DNA of 40,415 nucleotides from Sphingomonas sp. AOB5 (GTDB lineage Bacteria; Pseudomonadota; Alphaproteobacteria; Sphingomonadales; Sphingomonadaceae), in contig NZ_JARNTV010000032.1 of the NCBI RefSeq assembly GCF_029433115.1, forward strand, positions 1 through 40,415, in the 5' to 3' direction. The position numbers and the translations under genes were made by a program. The notes beneath the pieces are model-generated. The model was not told the DNA's origin, ran no database searches, and worked only from the letters and a program-made list of their open reading frames with translations. Shown in pieces: positions 32,942-40,415 of this stretch. The number at the start of each line of letters is the position of its first letter. The first letter of the stretch is position 1.

Positions 32942-34303
32942 TTGCTGACCGATTTGTTGAACGACGCCTGGCGTGCGCTGAGCGATATCATGGCGCCGCA
33001 CGGCCCCGCGATTCAGGCCGCGAAATCATTCGCGCCCAGCGACTACAGCATCCACTTCTTCCTGCAGATCGCGATCATCATCCTGGCCTGCCGCGTGGTC
33101 GGCTGGCTCGGCCAGAAGTTCCTCGGCCAGCCGCAGGTGGTGGGCGAAATGATCGCGGGCGTGATCCTCGGTCCCTCGCTGTTCGGCCTGCTGTTCCCCG
33201 AATTCCAGACGGCACTGTTTCCCAAGGAAACCAAGAGCGTCCTCTATGTCGGCGCACAGTTCGGCGTCGGGCTCTACATGTTCCTCGTCGGCACCACGCT
33301 GAAGCTGGATCACTTCCAGTCCAAGGCGAAGAGTGCGGTCGGCGTGTCGGCGGCGGGCATTGGCGCGCCGTTCGTGTTCGCGATCCTGATCACGCCGCTG
33401 CTGCTGAGCGTGCCGGGCCTGTTCACGCCGGGCATCAGCCAGTTCAACGCGACCCTGTTCATGGGCGCATGCATCGCGCTCACCGCCTTCCCGATGCTGG
33501 CGCGGATCATCAATGAGCGCGGCCTGGCGAACACCTCGCTCGGCACGCTGTCGCTGACCGCAGGCGCGTTCGACGACGCGGTGTCGTGGTGCGTGCTCGC
33601 AGTCGTACTGGCGACGTTCGGCGGCGGTCCGGGCGTTGCGGTCCTCGCGATCGGCGGGGGCGTGCTCTATGCCGTCTTCATGCTGATCTTCGGCAAGCGC
33701 CTGCTCGCCCCGCTGGGCCGCGCAGTCGAGAAGGCCGGCGAAATGAGCCACACGGTGCTCGCCATCACCCTGATGCTCTATGCCATGTCGGCCTTCCTGA
33801 TGGACGCGATCGGCATCCATGCGGTGTTCGGCGGCTTCCTGCTCGGCGCCTTCATGCCGCGCGGCCTGTTCGTCGAGGAGCTGAAGCGCAAGGTCGAGCC
33901 GATGGCGGTGGTGTTCCTGCTGCCGATGTTCTTCACCTATTCGGGCCTGAACACGCGGCTCGACATGGTGAACTCGCTCGAACTGCTGGCGATCGCGCTG
34001 GGCATCCTGCTGGTCTCGATCCTCGCCAAGTTCGGCGCTTGCTGGGCGGCGGCGCGGCTGGCGGGCGAGGACAATCGCACCGCGCTGGGCATCGGTGCGC
34101 TCATGAACTCGCGCGGCCTGATGGAGCTGATCATCATCAATATCGGCCTGCAAAAGGGCATTATCGGCCCCACGCTGTTCGCGATGATGGTGCTGATGGC
34201 GATCGTCACCACCGTGATGGCCGGCCCGCTGTTCGAGCTGGTCTATGGCCGCAAGGCCCGCGCCAGCGGCGAGCTTGGCGGCCTGTCGGCGAACCCGGCC
34301 TGA
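32942..34303 (+). CDS. CPA2-family cation:proton antiporter
   Basis: This inner-membrane protein of about 453 residues has roughly 12 hydrophobic helices in the Na_H_Exchanger pattern. Family blocks are G-Q-P-Q-V-V-G-E-M-I-A-G-V-I-L-G-P-S-L-F-G (~60-80), A-C-I-A-L-T-A-F-P-M-L-A-R-I, A-F-D-D-A-V-S-W (~200-210, with the Asp pair typical of CPA2) and A-L-M-N-S-R-G-L-M-E-L near the C-terminus. It exchanges Na+ or K+ for H+. I chose the TTG at 32942 because AAGGGGGAG lies seven bases upstream. ATG 32990 is the alternative, and the open frame back to 32810 lacks a ribosome site. Confidence 0.88.
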   Translation: MLTDLLNDAWRALSDIMAPHGPAIQAAKSFAPSDYSIHFFLQIAIIILACRVVGWLGQKFLGQPQVVGEMIAGVILGPSLFGLLFPEFQTALFPKETKSVLYVGAQFGVGLYMFLVGTTLKLDHFQSKAKSAVGVSAAGIGAPFVFAILITPLLLSVPGLFTPGISQFNATLFMGACIALTAFPMLARIINERGLANTSLGTLSLTAGAFDDAVSWCVLAVVLATFGGGPGVAVLAIGGGVLYAVFMLIFGKRLLAPLGRAVEKAGEMSHTVLAITLMLYAMSAFLMDAIGIHAVFGGFLLGAFMPRGLFVEELKRKVEPMAVVFLLPMFFTYSGLNTRLDMVNSLELLAIALGILLVSILAKFGACWAAARLAGEDNRTALGIGALMNSRGLMELIIINIGLQKGIIGPTLFAMMVLMAIVTTVMAGPLFELVYGRKARASGELGGLSANPA

Positions 34304-34333
34304 CACCCACCCCCGGCGGCACCCCGCCAGGAC

Positions 34334-34365
34334 CCGGCCCGTTCCACCCCCACGGAACGGGCCGG
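34334..34365. terminator. Strong hairpin between antiporter and porin genes
   Basis: A perfect 12-bp stem pairs CCGGCCCGTTCC (34334-34345) with GGAACGGGCCGG (34354-34365) around an 8-base loop. It lies 31 bases after the antiporter stop and 20 bases before the porin start. There is no U-tract, so it may be a weak or Rho-assisted terminator or an element that limits porin expression. Confidence 0.55.
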
Positions 34366-34385
34366 ACGACATCATGGAGCGATGC

Positions 34386-35594
34386 ATGAAACGGACGCTG
34401 GCGATCCTGGCCGCGCTGCTGTCGAGCAGTGCCGCCTGCGCACAGGATGTGACTGTGAAACCGACGCTCGATGCGCGCCTGCGCTATGAGCATGTCGATC
34501 AGGACGGGATCGCACTGCCCGCCGATGCGCTGACCCTGCGCCTGCGCCCGGGCGTCGAGGCGAAGTCGGGCGGCTGGTCGGTGCTGGTCGAAGGCGAGGC
34601 GACGCTCGCCATCGTCGAGGACTACAATAGCGGCACCAATGGCCGGTCCGGCTATCCGCTGGTGGTCGACCCCGCCAATCTCGAGCTGAACCGCGCGCAT
34701 ATCCGCTACACCGGCGCCGATGGCCTCGGCGTCACGCTGGGCCGCCAGCGGATCGAACTCGCCGACCAGCGCTTCGTCGGTTCGGCACCCTTCCGCCAGA
34801 ACGAGCAGACCTTCGATGCGGTTCGCTTCCAGTGGGGCAAACCGCTCGGGTTCAGCGCCGATCTGACCTATTCATGGAACAACCTGACCGTGAACGGCCG
34901 CGACGGCACCGGCGCGCGTCAGCAGGCGGTGGGCGGCGACAATGTCTTCGCGCTGCTTGGCTATGCCGCGAAGCCCGGCAAGCTGACCGCCTTCGCCTAT
35001 CTGGTCGATCAGGACGAAGCCGCGGTGCAGGGCTACCGCCTGTCCAGCCAGACCTATGGCCTGCGCTTCGCGGGCACCACGCCGGTCGCGCCGGGCGTGA
35101 CGCTAGGCTACACCGCCAGCGTGGCGCGTCAGAGCGACTGGCACCGCAATCCCAACAATTATGCCGCGACCTATTGGCTCGGCGAAGCGACGCTCGCCAC
35201 GAAGGGCCTGACGCTGACCGGCGGCTATGAAGTCCTCGGTGCCAGCAACGGTGCGGCCTTCACCAGCGTTCAGACGCCGCTCGCCTCCTTCTTCAAGTGG
35301 CAGGGCTGGACCGGCAAGTTCAACCCCACCCCGCCCAACGGCTTGCGCGACGCCTATGCGGGCGCGGGCTATGGCTGGAAGAAGGTCGGCCCGTTCGACG
35401 CGATCACGCTGTCGGCGGCGTATCACGATTTCACCAGCGACCGGCTGAGCCTGCATTACGGCAGCGAAATCGACATGAGCGCCAGCCTGAAGCGTGGGCA
35501 CTATACGCTGACCGCACGCTATGGCCGCTACCGCGCGGACGCGTTCGCGACCGACACCGACAAGTTCTGGCTGCAGTTCGACTGGACGCTGTAA
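34386..35594 (+). CDS. Outer-membrane porin, alginate-export (AlgE-like) type
   Basis: This 402-residue protein has a signal peptide (M-K-R-T-L-A-I-L-A-A-L-L-S-S-S-A-A-C-A-Q). A beta-barrel follows with alternating aromatic strands, including L-D-A-R-L-R-Y-E-H-V-D-Q-D, the G-R-Q-R-I-E-L-A-D-Q-R-F-V-G segment near residue 125, and a terminal W-L-Q-F-D-W-T-L. These match the alginate-export/porin family of proteobacteria, which often move anionic sugars or other small solutes. The ATG at 34386 follows GGAG at 34376; an in-frame ATG at 34374 adds only four residues. The solute is unknown. Confidence 0.85.
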   Translation: MKRTLAILAALLSSSAACAQDVTVKPTLDARLRYEHVDQDGIALPADALTLRLRPGVEAKSGGWSVLVEGEATLAIVEDYNSGTNGRSGYPLVVDPANLELNRAHIRYTGADGLGVTLGRQRIELADQRFVGSAPFRQNEQTFDAVRFQWGKPLGFSADLTYSWNNLTVNGRDGTGARQQAVGGDNVFALLGYAAKPGKLTAFAYLVDQDEAAVQGYRLSSQTYGLRFAGTTPVAPGVTLGYTASVARQSDWHRNPNNYAATYWLGEATLATKGLTLTGGYEVLGASNGAAFTSVQTPLASFFKWQGWTGKFNPTPPNGLRDAYAGAGYGWKKVGPFDAITLSAAYHDFTSDRLSLHYGSEIDMSASLKRGHYTLTARYGRYRADAFATDTDKFWLQFDWTL

Positions 35595-35600
35595 GGGCGC

Positions 35601-37130
35601 TCACGCCGCCGCGTGGATCGCCCGGATCATGTCGCGATGCGCCGGCAGATCCTCGGTCGCGCGCTGGCCGAAAGCCTGGATGCGCGCGAAAAGCTTCTCC
35701 GCTTCGCGCACATTGGGGAAATCGCCCCGGCCCGACGACAGGTCGGTACGGAATTCCATCCCGTAGAGGATGTACTGATAGTTGAAGAAGGCGAAGGTCT
35801 CGAGATCGAGGATGAAGTCGAACCGGTTGGGCGGCCGGTGCCGCCATGCGTCGAGCAGTTCCTGAAGCCGTTCGGGGATCGATGCCGGATCGGCATTGTC
35901 TCGCCAGAAGGGCTCGGTCCGCCGGCTGAGACAGTAATGCAGCTTCAGGAAGTTTATGATGTTCTCGTAACGGGCGACGATCAGCTCGTTGAAGCGCTTC
36001 GCGGGCGCATCGACGGGCCCGTTATGCGGGAAGAACTCGGCGATCATCCCGGCCGCAGCCTCGATCAGCACCAGCCCGGTCGATTCCAGCGGCTCGAGGA
36101 ACCCGCCCGACAGACCGACTGCGACGCAATTCTTCACCCATTGCCGCTCGCGATAGCCCGGCTCGAACGGGATGATCCGCGCCGAATAATCGTCATGCCC
36201 GATATAGGTTCGCAGCACGTCCGCAGCTTCGTCGTCGCTCATATGCGCCGACGAATAGACGCAGCCGATCCCACGCGCGCCTTCCAGCCCGATGTCCCAG
36301 GTCCAGCCCGCCGCATGTGCCGCGGCAATGGTATAGCTTTCGATCGGCGCGTCGGGCCGGTCGTACGGAATCTTGCAGGCCAGCGCCCTATCGGTGAACA
36401 GCTGGTGCTTCACCGATTTGAACGGCGCGCCCAGCGCCTTCCCGATCAGCTCGGCGCGGAAGCCTGAGCAATCGATATACAGATCGGCGCGCAGCTCGCC
36501 CTGCTCGCGGGTGACGACATGGTCGATGCTGCCGTCCTCGGCCAGCACCACATCGGTCACCAGCCCGGTCAGATGGGTCACGCCCAGTTCGAGCGCGCGC
36601 TCCTCGAGGATTTGCGCCAGCCGCGCGGCATCGAAATGATAGGCATAGTTGAGCGGCCCCGCGAACGCTCCCTCGCCCGGTCGCTTGGGCGCGCGGCGCG
36701 ATTCCGCCACGCGGTTCTGGATCGTCACCGCTTCGGCGAAAGAGGGCCGCGTCGCTTCGTCCTGCAACAGCCAATAGGGAACCAGACTGGTCCCCTCGGT
36801 ATAGAAAGGCGGCTCGAACGGGTGGAGATACCGGTGCCGCTTGCCGTCCTCGGGCGCATGCAGCCAGTCGTTGAAGCGGATGCCCTGCTTGAACGTCGCC
36901 GAAGTCTCACGAATGAACCGGGTCTCGTCGACGCCCAGGAATTTCAGTGTGGACCGGATCGTGGGAAAGGCCCCCTCGCCCACGCCGATGATCCCCACCT
37001 CCGGGGATTCGAGCAGGGTGATCTCGATCTGCGCGCGGTCGGCGATGTCGAGGAAGCGCGCGAGATAGGCCGCGGTCAGCCATCCCGCGGTTCCCCCGCC
37101 GACCACCATGATGCTGCGCTTTCGAGCCAT
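35601..37130 (-). CDS. Flavin-dependent tryptophan-halogenase family protein
   Basis: This 509-residue protein has the FAD-binding G-G-G-T-A-G-W motif (11-17). The active-site Lys81 in T-F-K-Q-G-I corresponds to the catalytic Lys79 of PrnA, and the E-P-L-E-S-T-G motif lies at 346-352. The halogenase signature W-x-W-x-I-P appears as W-T-W-D-I-G (276-281), with Gly replacing Pro. FADH2 from a separate reductase would form hypohalous acid that reaches the substrate through Lys81. It is not within a recognisable biosynthetic cluster; sphingomonads often carry such genes near outer-membrane receptors. It could halogenate indoles or other aromatics, but the substrate is unknown. It faces the porin gene with a six-base gap. 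Confidence 0.88.
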   Translation of the reverse strand: MARKRSIMVVGGGTAGWLTAAYLARFLDIADRAQIEITLLESPEVGIIGVGEGAFPTIRSTLKFLGVDETRFIRETSATFKQGIRFNDWLHAPEDGKRHRYLHPFEPPFYTEGTSLVPYWLLQDEATRPSFAEAVTIQNRVAESRRAPKRPGEGAFAGPLNYAYHFDAARLAQILEERALELGVTHLTGLVTDVVLAEDGSIDHVVTREQGELRADLYIDCSGFRAELIGKALGAPFKSVKHQLFTDRALACKIPYDRPDAPIESYTIAAAHAAGWTWDIGLEGARGIGCVYSSAHMSDDEAADVLRTYIGHDDYSARIIPFEPGYRERQWVKNCVAVGLSGGFLEPLESTGLVLIEAAAGMIAEFFPHNGPVDAPAKRFNELIVARYENIINFLKLHYCLSRRTEPFWRDNADPASIPERLQELLDAWRHRPPNRFDFILDLETFAFFNYQYILYGMEFRTDLSSGRGDFPNVREAEKLFARIQAFGQRATEDLPAHRDMIRAIHAAA

Positions 37131-37255
37131 GCGACCTGACTAGAACAGCCGCGCCACAGCGTCGAGCGCGCACTGGAACAGCCGCGAGATTTCCCGCCAC
37201 TCCGTCGGACGACACCACCACCTTCCGCTACGACGCCGCGCGCCGGCGGGTCGGC

Positions 37256-39175
37256 GTGATCTCCGCCGATCCCGATGGCGCAGGCGCGCTGGTGCGCCGG
37301 GCACAGAAGACGACCTATGACACGCTGAACCGCCCGACCGCGAAGAACCTGTCGGGCAGCGAGCCGGACGTCGCCTATACCTATGACCTGCTCGGCCGCA
37401 TGACCGGGGCCAGCCATAGCGGCAACGCCCTGACCTACACCTATGACCCGCTGGATCGTGTGCTCAGCGTCAACAGCGACGCGTTCGATACCTCCGGCTA
37501 TGACGGCACCGTCTCCTACGAATATGACATTGCGGGACGGCGGACGAAGATGACCTGGCCGAATGGCCAGTACATCACCTACGAATATCTGGTCACCGGC
37601 GAGACGAGCGTGATCCGCGAGAATGGCGCGGGTTCGGGCGTGGGCGTGCTTGCCACCTATGCCTATGACGATCTGGGCCGCCGTACGAGCCTGACCTATG
37701 GCAATGGCGTGGTCACCACCTATACGGTGGACAATGTGTCGCGGCTGGCATCGCTGAGCCACAATCTGTCGGGTTCGGGCGACGACGTCACCACCAGCTT
37801 CAGCTACACGCCCGCGAGCCAGATCGCGGGCCAGACCCGTACCAATGACAGCTATGCCTGGGGCGGCCATTACAATGTCGGCCGCAACTATAGCTCGAAC
37901 GGCCTGAACCAGCTGACCGCCGCAGGCGGCACGAGCCTTGGCTATGACGCCCGCGGCAATCTGAACGCGTCGGGCAGCGACAGCTTCACCTACAGCTCGG
38001 AAAACCTGCTCACCAGCGCGACGGTGGGGGCCACCAGTTCGACCCTGTCCTATGACCCGCTGGGCCGCCTGTACAAGATCGAGGTCAGCTCGGTGGGACA
38101 GCGCTTCTTCTATGATGGCATGGCGCAAATCGCCCAGATGAACGATGCCGGCGTCATGCAGCGCCGTTATGTCCGCGGCCCCGGCGCCGACGAAGTGCTG
38201 GTGGAATATACCGGCGCGGGCACGAACAACCGCACCTTCCTCCAGACCGACGAGCGCGGCTCGGTCGTCGCCCGCAGCGACTCGAGCGGTGCAAGGACCG
38301 CGATCAACAGCCATGACGAATATGGCATCCCGGGCAGCAGCAATGCCGGACGGTTCCAATATACCGGCCAGGCATGGATCCCTGAGCTGGGCATGTATTA
38401 CTACAAGGCCCGGATGTACTCGCCGACGCTCGGGCGGTTCGTTCAGACCGATCCGATCGGGTACAGCGATGGGATGAATTGGTATGCTTATGCAGGCAAC
38501 GATTCAGTCAATCGTAGAGATCCTACCGGCTTTAGTTCGCAGTGTGCCTCACGAATAAATAGAACTATCGAAGTAAGCTGGATTGAAAGATCATACGGGC
38601 CCGAAGACCCTCAAATTAGAGAGCTATCAACTACAACTGAAATACTTTTTTGCATACCCGAGTTTTTCGGAAATAGCTGGTTCAACGGCCAGAATAATAA
38701 CATCCCTTGCTCCGCCGCAAATCAATCAGGTAAAGGCCTGATAATACAAATGGGATTCACAGACACCCCGGTAAAAAATGGAACCAGTCACGCTTTCATA
38801 GTCGCGATTGACCCAGCTACCGGTAAAAAATTTGCATCCCGCGGAGGACCCGGGTCAGGGCCCGGAGGTGGAATTGCGTTTCAGCTCATAGCAGTGTCCG
38901 GACCGTTTGAAGCTGGATTTCCGGATTTTGGGGCAGTAAAGGGAATCCAAACCGTCGAATATCTGGATGTTTCTTTCAATGAAGCCGCACAGTATATGAC
39001 TTCATTTGCAGAAGTAACAAATGACAACAAGCTCGCGTACCTAGGATTCTTTCAGAATAGCAATTCTTACGCGGCGGCTCTTCTCTCCGGAATGGGATTC
39101 AAGCCTCCAGAACCGGCAATGTTCTCCCCAGGATACAAATATCACCATGTCGATCCATCGATGAAATGCACATAG
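37256..39175 (+). CDS. Rhs/YD-repeat protein tip with variable C-terminal domain, 5' truncated
   Basis: This is about 640 residues of a much larger Rhs protein (usually >1400). YD repeats (e.g. Y-D-L-L-G-R, Y-D-P-L-D-R, Y-D-A-R-G-N) lead to the Rhs core end: Y-Y-Y-K-A-R-M-Y-S-P-T-L-G-R-F-V-Q-T-D-P-I-G-Y, then N-x-x-N-R-R-D-P-T-G near residue 420. YD-type coding extends back to about 37202, but no start codon or ribosome site exists there, so the first usable start is GTG 37256. After the core the sequence becomes AT-rich and a ~210-residue C-terminal domain follows. That domain contains S-H-A-F-I-V-A-I-D, R-G-G-P-G-S-G-P and F-Q-N-S-N-S-Y-A-A-A-L-L. It is probably a toxin or effector, possibly of a papain-like fold (guess). 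It may be unexpressed. Confidence 0.8.
   Translation: MISADPDGAGALVRRAQKTTYDTLNRPTAKNLSGSEPDVAYTYDLLGRMTGASHSGNALTYTYDPLDRVLSVNSDAFDTSGYDGTVSYEYDIAGRRTKMTWPNGQYITYEYLVTGETSVIRENGAGSGVGVLATYAYDDLGRRTSLTYGNGVVTTYTVDNVSRLASLSHNLSGSGDDVTTSFSYTPASQIAGQTRTNDSYAWGGHYNVGRNYSSNGLNQLTAAGGTSLGYDARGNLNASGSDSFTYSSENLLTSATVGATSSTLSYDPLGRLYKIEVSSVGQRFFYDGMAQIAQMNDAGVMQRRYVRGPGADEVLVEYTGAGTNNRTFLQTDERGSVVARSDSSGARTAINSHDEYGIPGSSNAGRFQYTGQAWIPELGMYYYKARMYSPTLGRFVQTDPIGYSDGMNWYAYAGNDSVNRRDPTGFSSQCASRINRTIEVSWIERSYGPEDPQIRELSTTTEILFCIPEFFGNSWFNGQNNNIPCSAANQSGKGLIIQMGFTDTPVKNGTSHAFIVAIDPATGKKFASRGGPGSGPGGGIAFQLIAVSGPFEAGFPDFGAVKGIQTVEYLDVSFNEAAQYMTSFAEVTNDNKLAYLGFFQNSNSYAAALLSGMGFKPPEPAMFSPGYKYHHVDPSMKCT
37748..38133 (+). 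repeat. 386-bp direct repeat, copy A (inside the Rhs core)
   Basis: This segment is repeated without gaps 1830 bases downstream at 39578-39963, with only scattered, mostly third-position differences. The two copies flank the variable C-terminal domain and the probable immunity gene, so homologous recombination between them would delete or exchange that cassette. Confidence 0.85.
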
Positions 39176-39531
39176 GCAAGTCAAAAATGAGAATAATCCT
39201 GATAATCTTAGGCTATTTAATATCCCTCTACTTAGTTCCAGCCATTTTTCTATCAATCTATGATGGACGAACTAGAAATCATATAATGACTCTAGACGAA
39301 AGCGAAGTGCCACCAAAATCTAAAATGCCCATAATGAACCAATTCATGCGGAGGCATACAGAAAAATATTCCGTTGATGATCAATATCAGCACCAATTCA
39401 CCGGAATTGCTAAACAATCATCTCTTGATAAATTTCTATTGAACAGAAAGATTTCAATTATATTGAAATTTGATTCAAAAAATAAGACTTACATTAAGAC
39501 GGAAGTGTGGATTTTTTATACATTTTTATGA
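39166..39531 (+). CDS. Small AT-rich membrane protein, probable Rhs immunity protein
   Basis: This 121-residue protein begins inside the last codons of the Rhs gene; an ATG at 39187 is the more likely start if the leader M-H-I-G-K-S-K is not used. A single N-terminal hydrophobic helix (I-I-L-I-I-L-G-Y-L-I-S-L-Y-L-V-P-A-I-F-L) is followed by a basic region. Codon use is AT-rich like the upstream toxin domain and unlike the surrounding genome, so both arrived together. Position directly behind an Rhs C-terminal domain is the standard place for its cognate immunity protein. No homolog is recognised; the role is inferred. Confidence 0.6.
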   Translation: MHIGKSKMRIILIILGYLISLYLVPAIFLSIYDGRTRNHIMTLDESEVPPKSKMPIMNQFMRRHTEKYSVDDQYQHQFTGIAKQSSLDKFLLNRKISIILKFDSKNKTYIKTEVWIFYTFL

Positions 39532-39577
39532 TTTAAGATTACGGTGACAGTTTACTGAATACACCAATTAGGGCTTT

Positions 39578-39963
39578 GCATCACTGAGCCACAATCTGTC
39601 GGGCTCGGGCGACGACGTCACCACCAGCTTCAGCTATACCCCGGCCAGCCAGATCGCGGGCCAGACCAGAACCAATGACAGCTACGCCTGGGGCGGCCAC
39701 TACAATGTCGGCCGCAACTATAGCTCGAACGGGCTGAACCAGTTGACCGCGGCGGGCGGCACGAGCCTGGGCTATGACGCCCGTGGCAATCTGAACGCGT
39801 CGGGCAGCGACAGCTTCACCTACAGCTCGGAAAACCTGCTCACCAGCGCAACGGTGGGCGCGACCAGCTCGACGCTGTCCTATGATCCGCTGGGCCGCCT
39901 GTACAAGATCGAGGTCAGCTCGGTCGGGCAGCGCTTCTTCTATGACGGCATGGAACAGATCGC
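39578..39963 (+). pseudogene. Displaced Rhs core fragment (direct repeat copy B)
   Basis: This encodes about 128 residues of YD repeats nearly identical to part of the Rhs gene upstream (37748-38133), for example S-Y-D-P-L-G-R-L-Y-K-I-E. It lacks a start region and breaks off into unrelated sequence after Y-D-G-M-E-Q-I-A, with no core end or C-terminal domain. The open frame runs on across the tRNA gene only by chance. It is a remnant of an earlier Rhs tip pushed downstream when the present cassette was inserted, as seen at E. coli rhs loci. Confidence 0.85.
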
Positions 39964-40025
39964 GGGCCGCGCGCCATCCTCTGCGCGCTTCCCCAGCCAT
40001 CCGCCTGCTCTAGCGAACCGGAAAA

Positions 40026-40110
40026 TGGTGCCCCTGGCCGGACTCGAACCAGCATGCCTTGCGGCGTTCGATTTTGAGTCGAATGCGTCTACCAATTTCG
40101 CCACAGGGGC
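40026..40110 (-). tRNA. tRNA-Leu (anticodon CAA)
   Basis: On the minus strand an 85-base tRNA begins GCCCCTG at 40110 and ends with an encoded CCA at 40026-40028. The acceptor stem GCCCCTG/CAGGGGC is perfect. The D-arm holds GGCGAAATTGGTAGACGC, the anticodon loop CTCAAAA gives CAA, and a long class II variable arm (AACGCCGCAAGGCAT) and GTTCGAGTC T-arm follow. It reads UUG codons. Confidence 0.95.
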
Positions 40111-40158
40111 AGCGAGCGCAGGTGCCTAGCCGAGCGCGCGCCGCCTATCAACCTGTGA

Positions 40159-40415
40159 TCACTTCGGCGGCTTGTATCCCTGTGTCGGCGTAGGTGTCGG
40201 GCTGGGAGACGGCGTGGGCGACTGGCCCGGGGGCGGGCCGTCGGTCAGCACCGGGCGGGGTGTCGAAGTCGGCGCGGGGGTCGGGGCGGGCACCGGATCG
40301 CGATTGGGCGCGGGCGAGCGGAAGCTGGGCGGTGTCGACGTCGGCGAGGGCATCGATTGCGGCTGGCCCTGACCTTGTGGCTGGCCCTGTGGCTGACCTT
40401 GCGTCTGGGGCGGAC
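40159..40415 (-). CDS. Pro/Gln/Thr-rich C-terminal tail of a protein that starts beyond the window
   Basis: The frame is open to the right edge of the window, so only the C-terminal 85 or so residues are visible. They comprise a Q-G-Q-P-Q repeat stretch followed by P-x-P, T-P and S-P repeats, ending Q-G-Y-K-P-P-K. This is a low-complexity, probably unstructured and possibly surface or periplasmic tail. An internal ATG at 40353 is not the likely start. The function cannot be told from this fragment. Confidence 0.6.
   Translation of the reverse strand, partial: PPQTQGQPQGQPQGQGQPQSMPSPTSTPPSFRSPAPNRDPVPAPTPAPTSTPRPVLTDGPPPGQSPTPSPSPTPTPTQGYKPPK

Noticed and set aside
39743..40129. Open frame of 128 codons across the Rhs remnant and tRNA
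   Set aside because: Its second half is the antisense of tRNA-Leu and unrelated spacer; only the first part is Rhs-derived.
40159..40353. Stand-alone 64-residue Pro-rich protein
   Set aside because: The frame remains open with the same low-complexity composition to the window edge, so it is the tail of a longer protein.

Overview
The window is GC-rich, about 65% by eye outside one AT-rich island at roughly 38520-39577. It reads as a sphingomonad-type alphaproteobacterium (Sphingomonas, Sphingobium or Novosphingobium). The grounds are two large TonB-dependent receptors, a FerB/FerA-type ferulate module with an NDP-forming (not AMP-forming) FerA, a tryptophan-halogenase-family flavoprotein, a Rhs locus, and GC-rich palindromic REP-like elements between genes. 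The lineage is an inference from gene content; no rRNA gene is present.

Layout. (1) 1-4670, plus strand: the end of a Bcr/CflA-type MFS exporter translationally coupled to an MmgE/PrpD protein, then a TonB-dependent receptor with its own promoter region and terminator. (2) 14350 down to 4891, minus strand: an extended hydroxycinnamate/ferulate operon. In transcription order it holds an aldehyde dehydrogenase (probable vanillin dehydrogenase), FerB hydratase-lyase, FerA CoA ligase, a metal-dependent amidohydrolase-2 protein, a di-heme peroxidase-like cytochrome, an OmpA-like exported protein, an aromatic-acid MFS symporter and a MarR regulator. (3) 14453-24751: a second MarR gene faces a tightly overlapping eight-gene plus-strand operon. 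It encodes a TRAP transporter (small permease, large permease, lipoprotein receptor), four CaiB/BaiF-family proteins and a 774-residue tandem 2-hydroxyacyl-CoA dehydratase-like protein that has lost the usual iron-sulfur cysteines. (4) 25026-32010: cytochrome P450, second TonB receptor, LacI and LysR regulators, and a nitrobindin-like protein. (5) 32011-37130: a PIN toxin/antitoxin pair with a large operator palindrome, a CPA2 antiporter, an outer-membrane porin and a flavin-dependent halogenase. (6) 37202-39963: a 5'-truncated Rhs tip with a foreign C-terminal domain, a probable immunity gene and a second, displaced Rhs core fragment. (7) tRNA-Leu(CAA) and the Pro/Gln-rich tail of a protein leaving the window.

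How they fit together. Regions 1-3 look like uptake and CoA-dependent breakdown of plant or lignin-derived aromatic or related carboxylates. The TonB receptor at 2439 and the ferulate operon share a 17-bp promoter-proximal sequence, TATGCNNCATAACAATT, which suggests one regulon. The TRAP/CaiB/dehydratase-like operon is the best candidate for an undescribed system. Its transporter supplies a carboxylate, its CoA-transferases would activate it, and an apparently cluster-less dehydratase-fold protein would act on (or bind) the CoA thioester. A 20-bp perfect palindrome between this operon and the divergent marR gene is a clear candidate operator. No CRISPR array, insertion sequence, integrase or riboswitch was seen.
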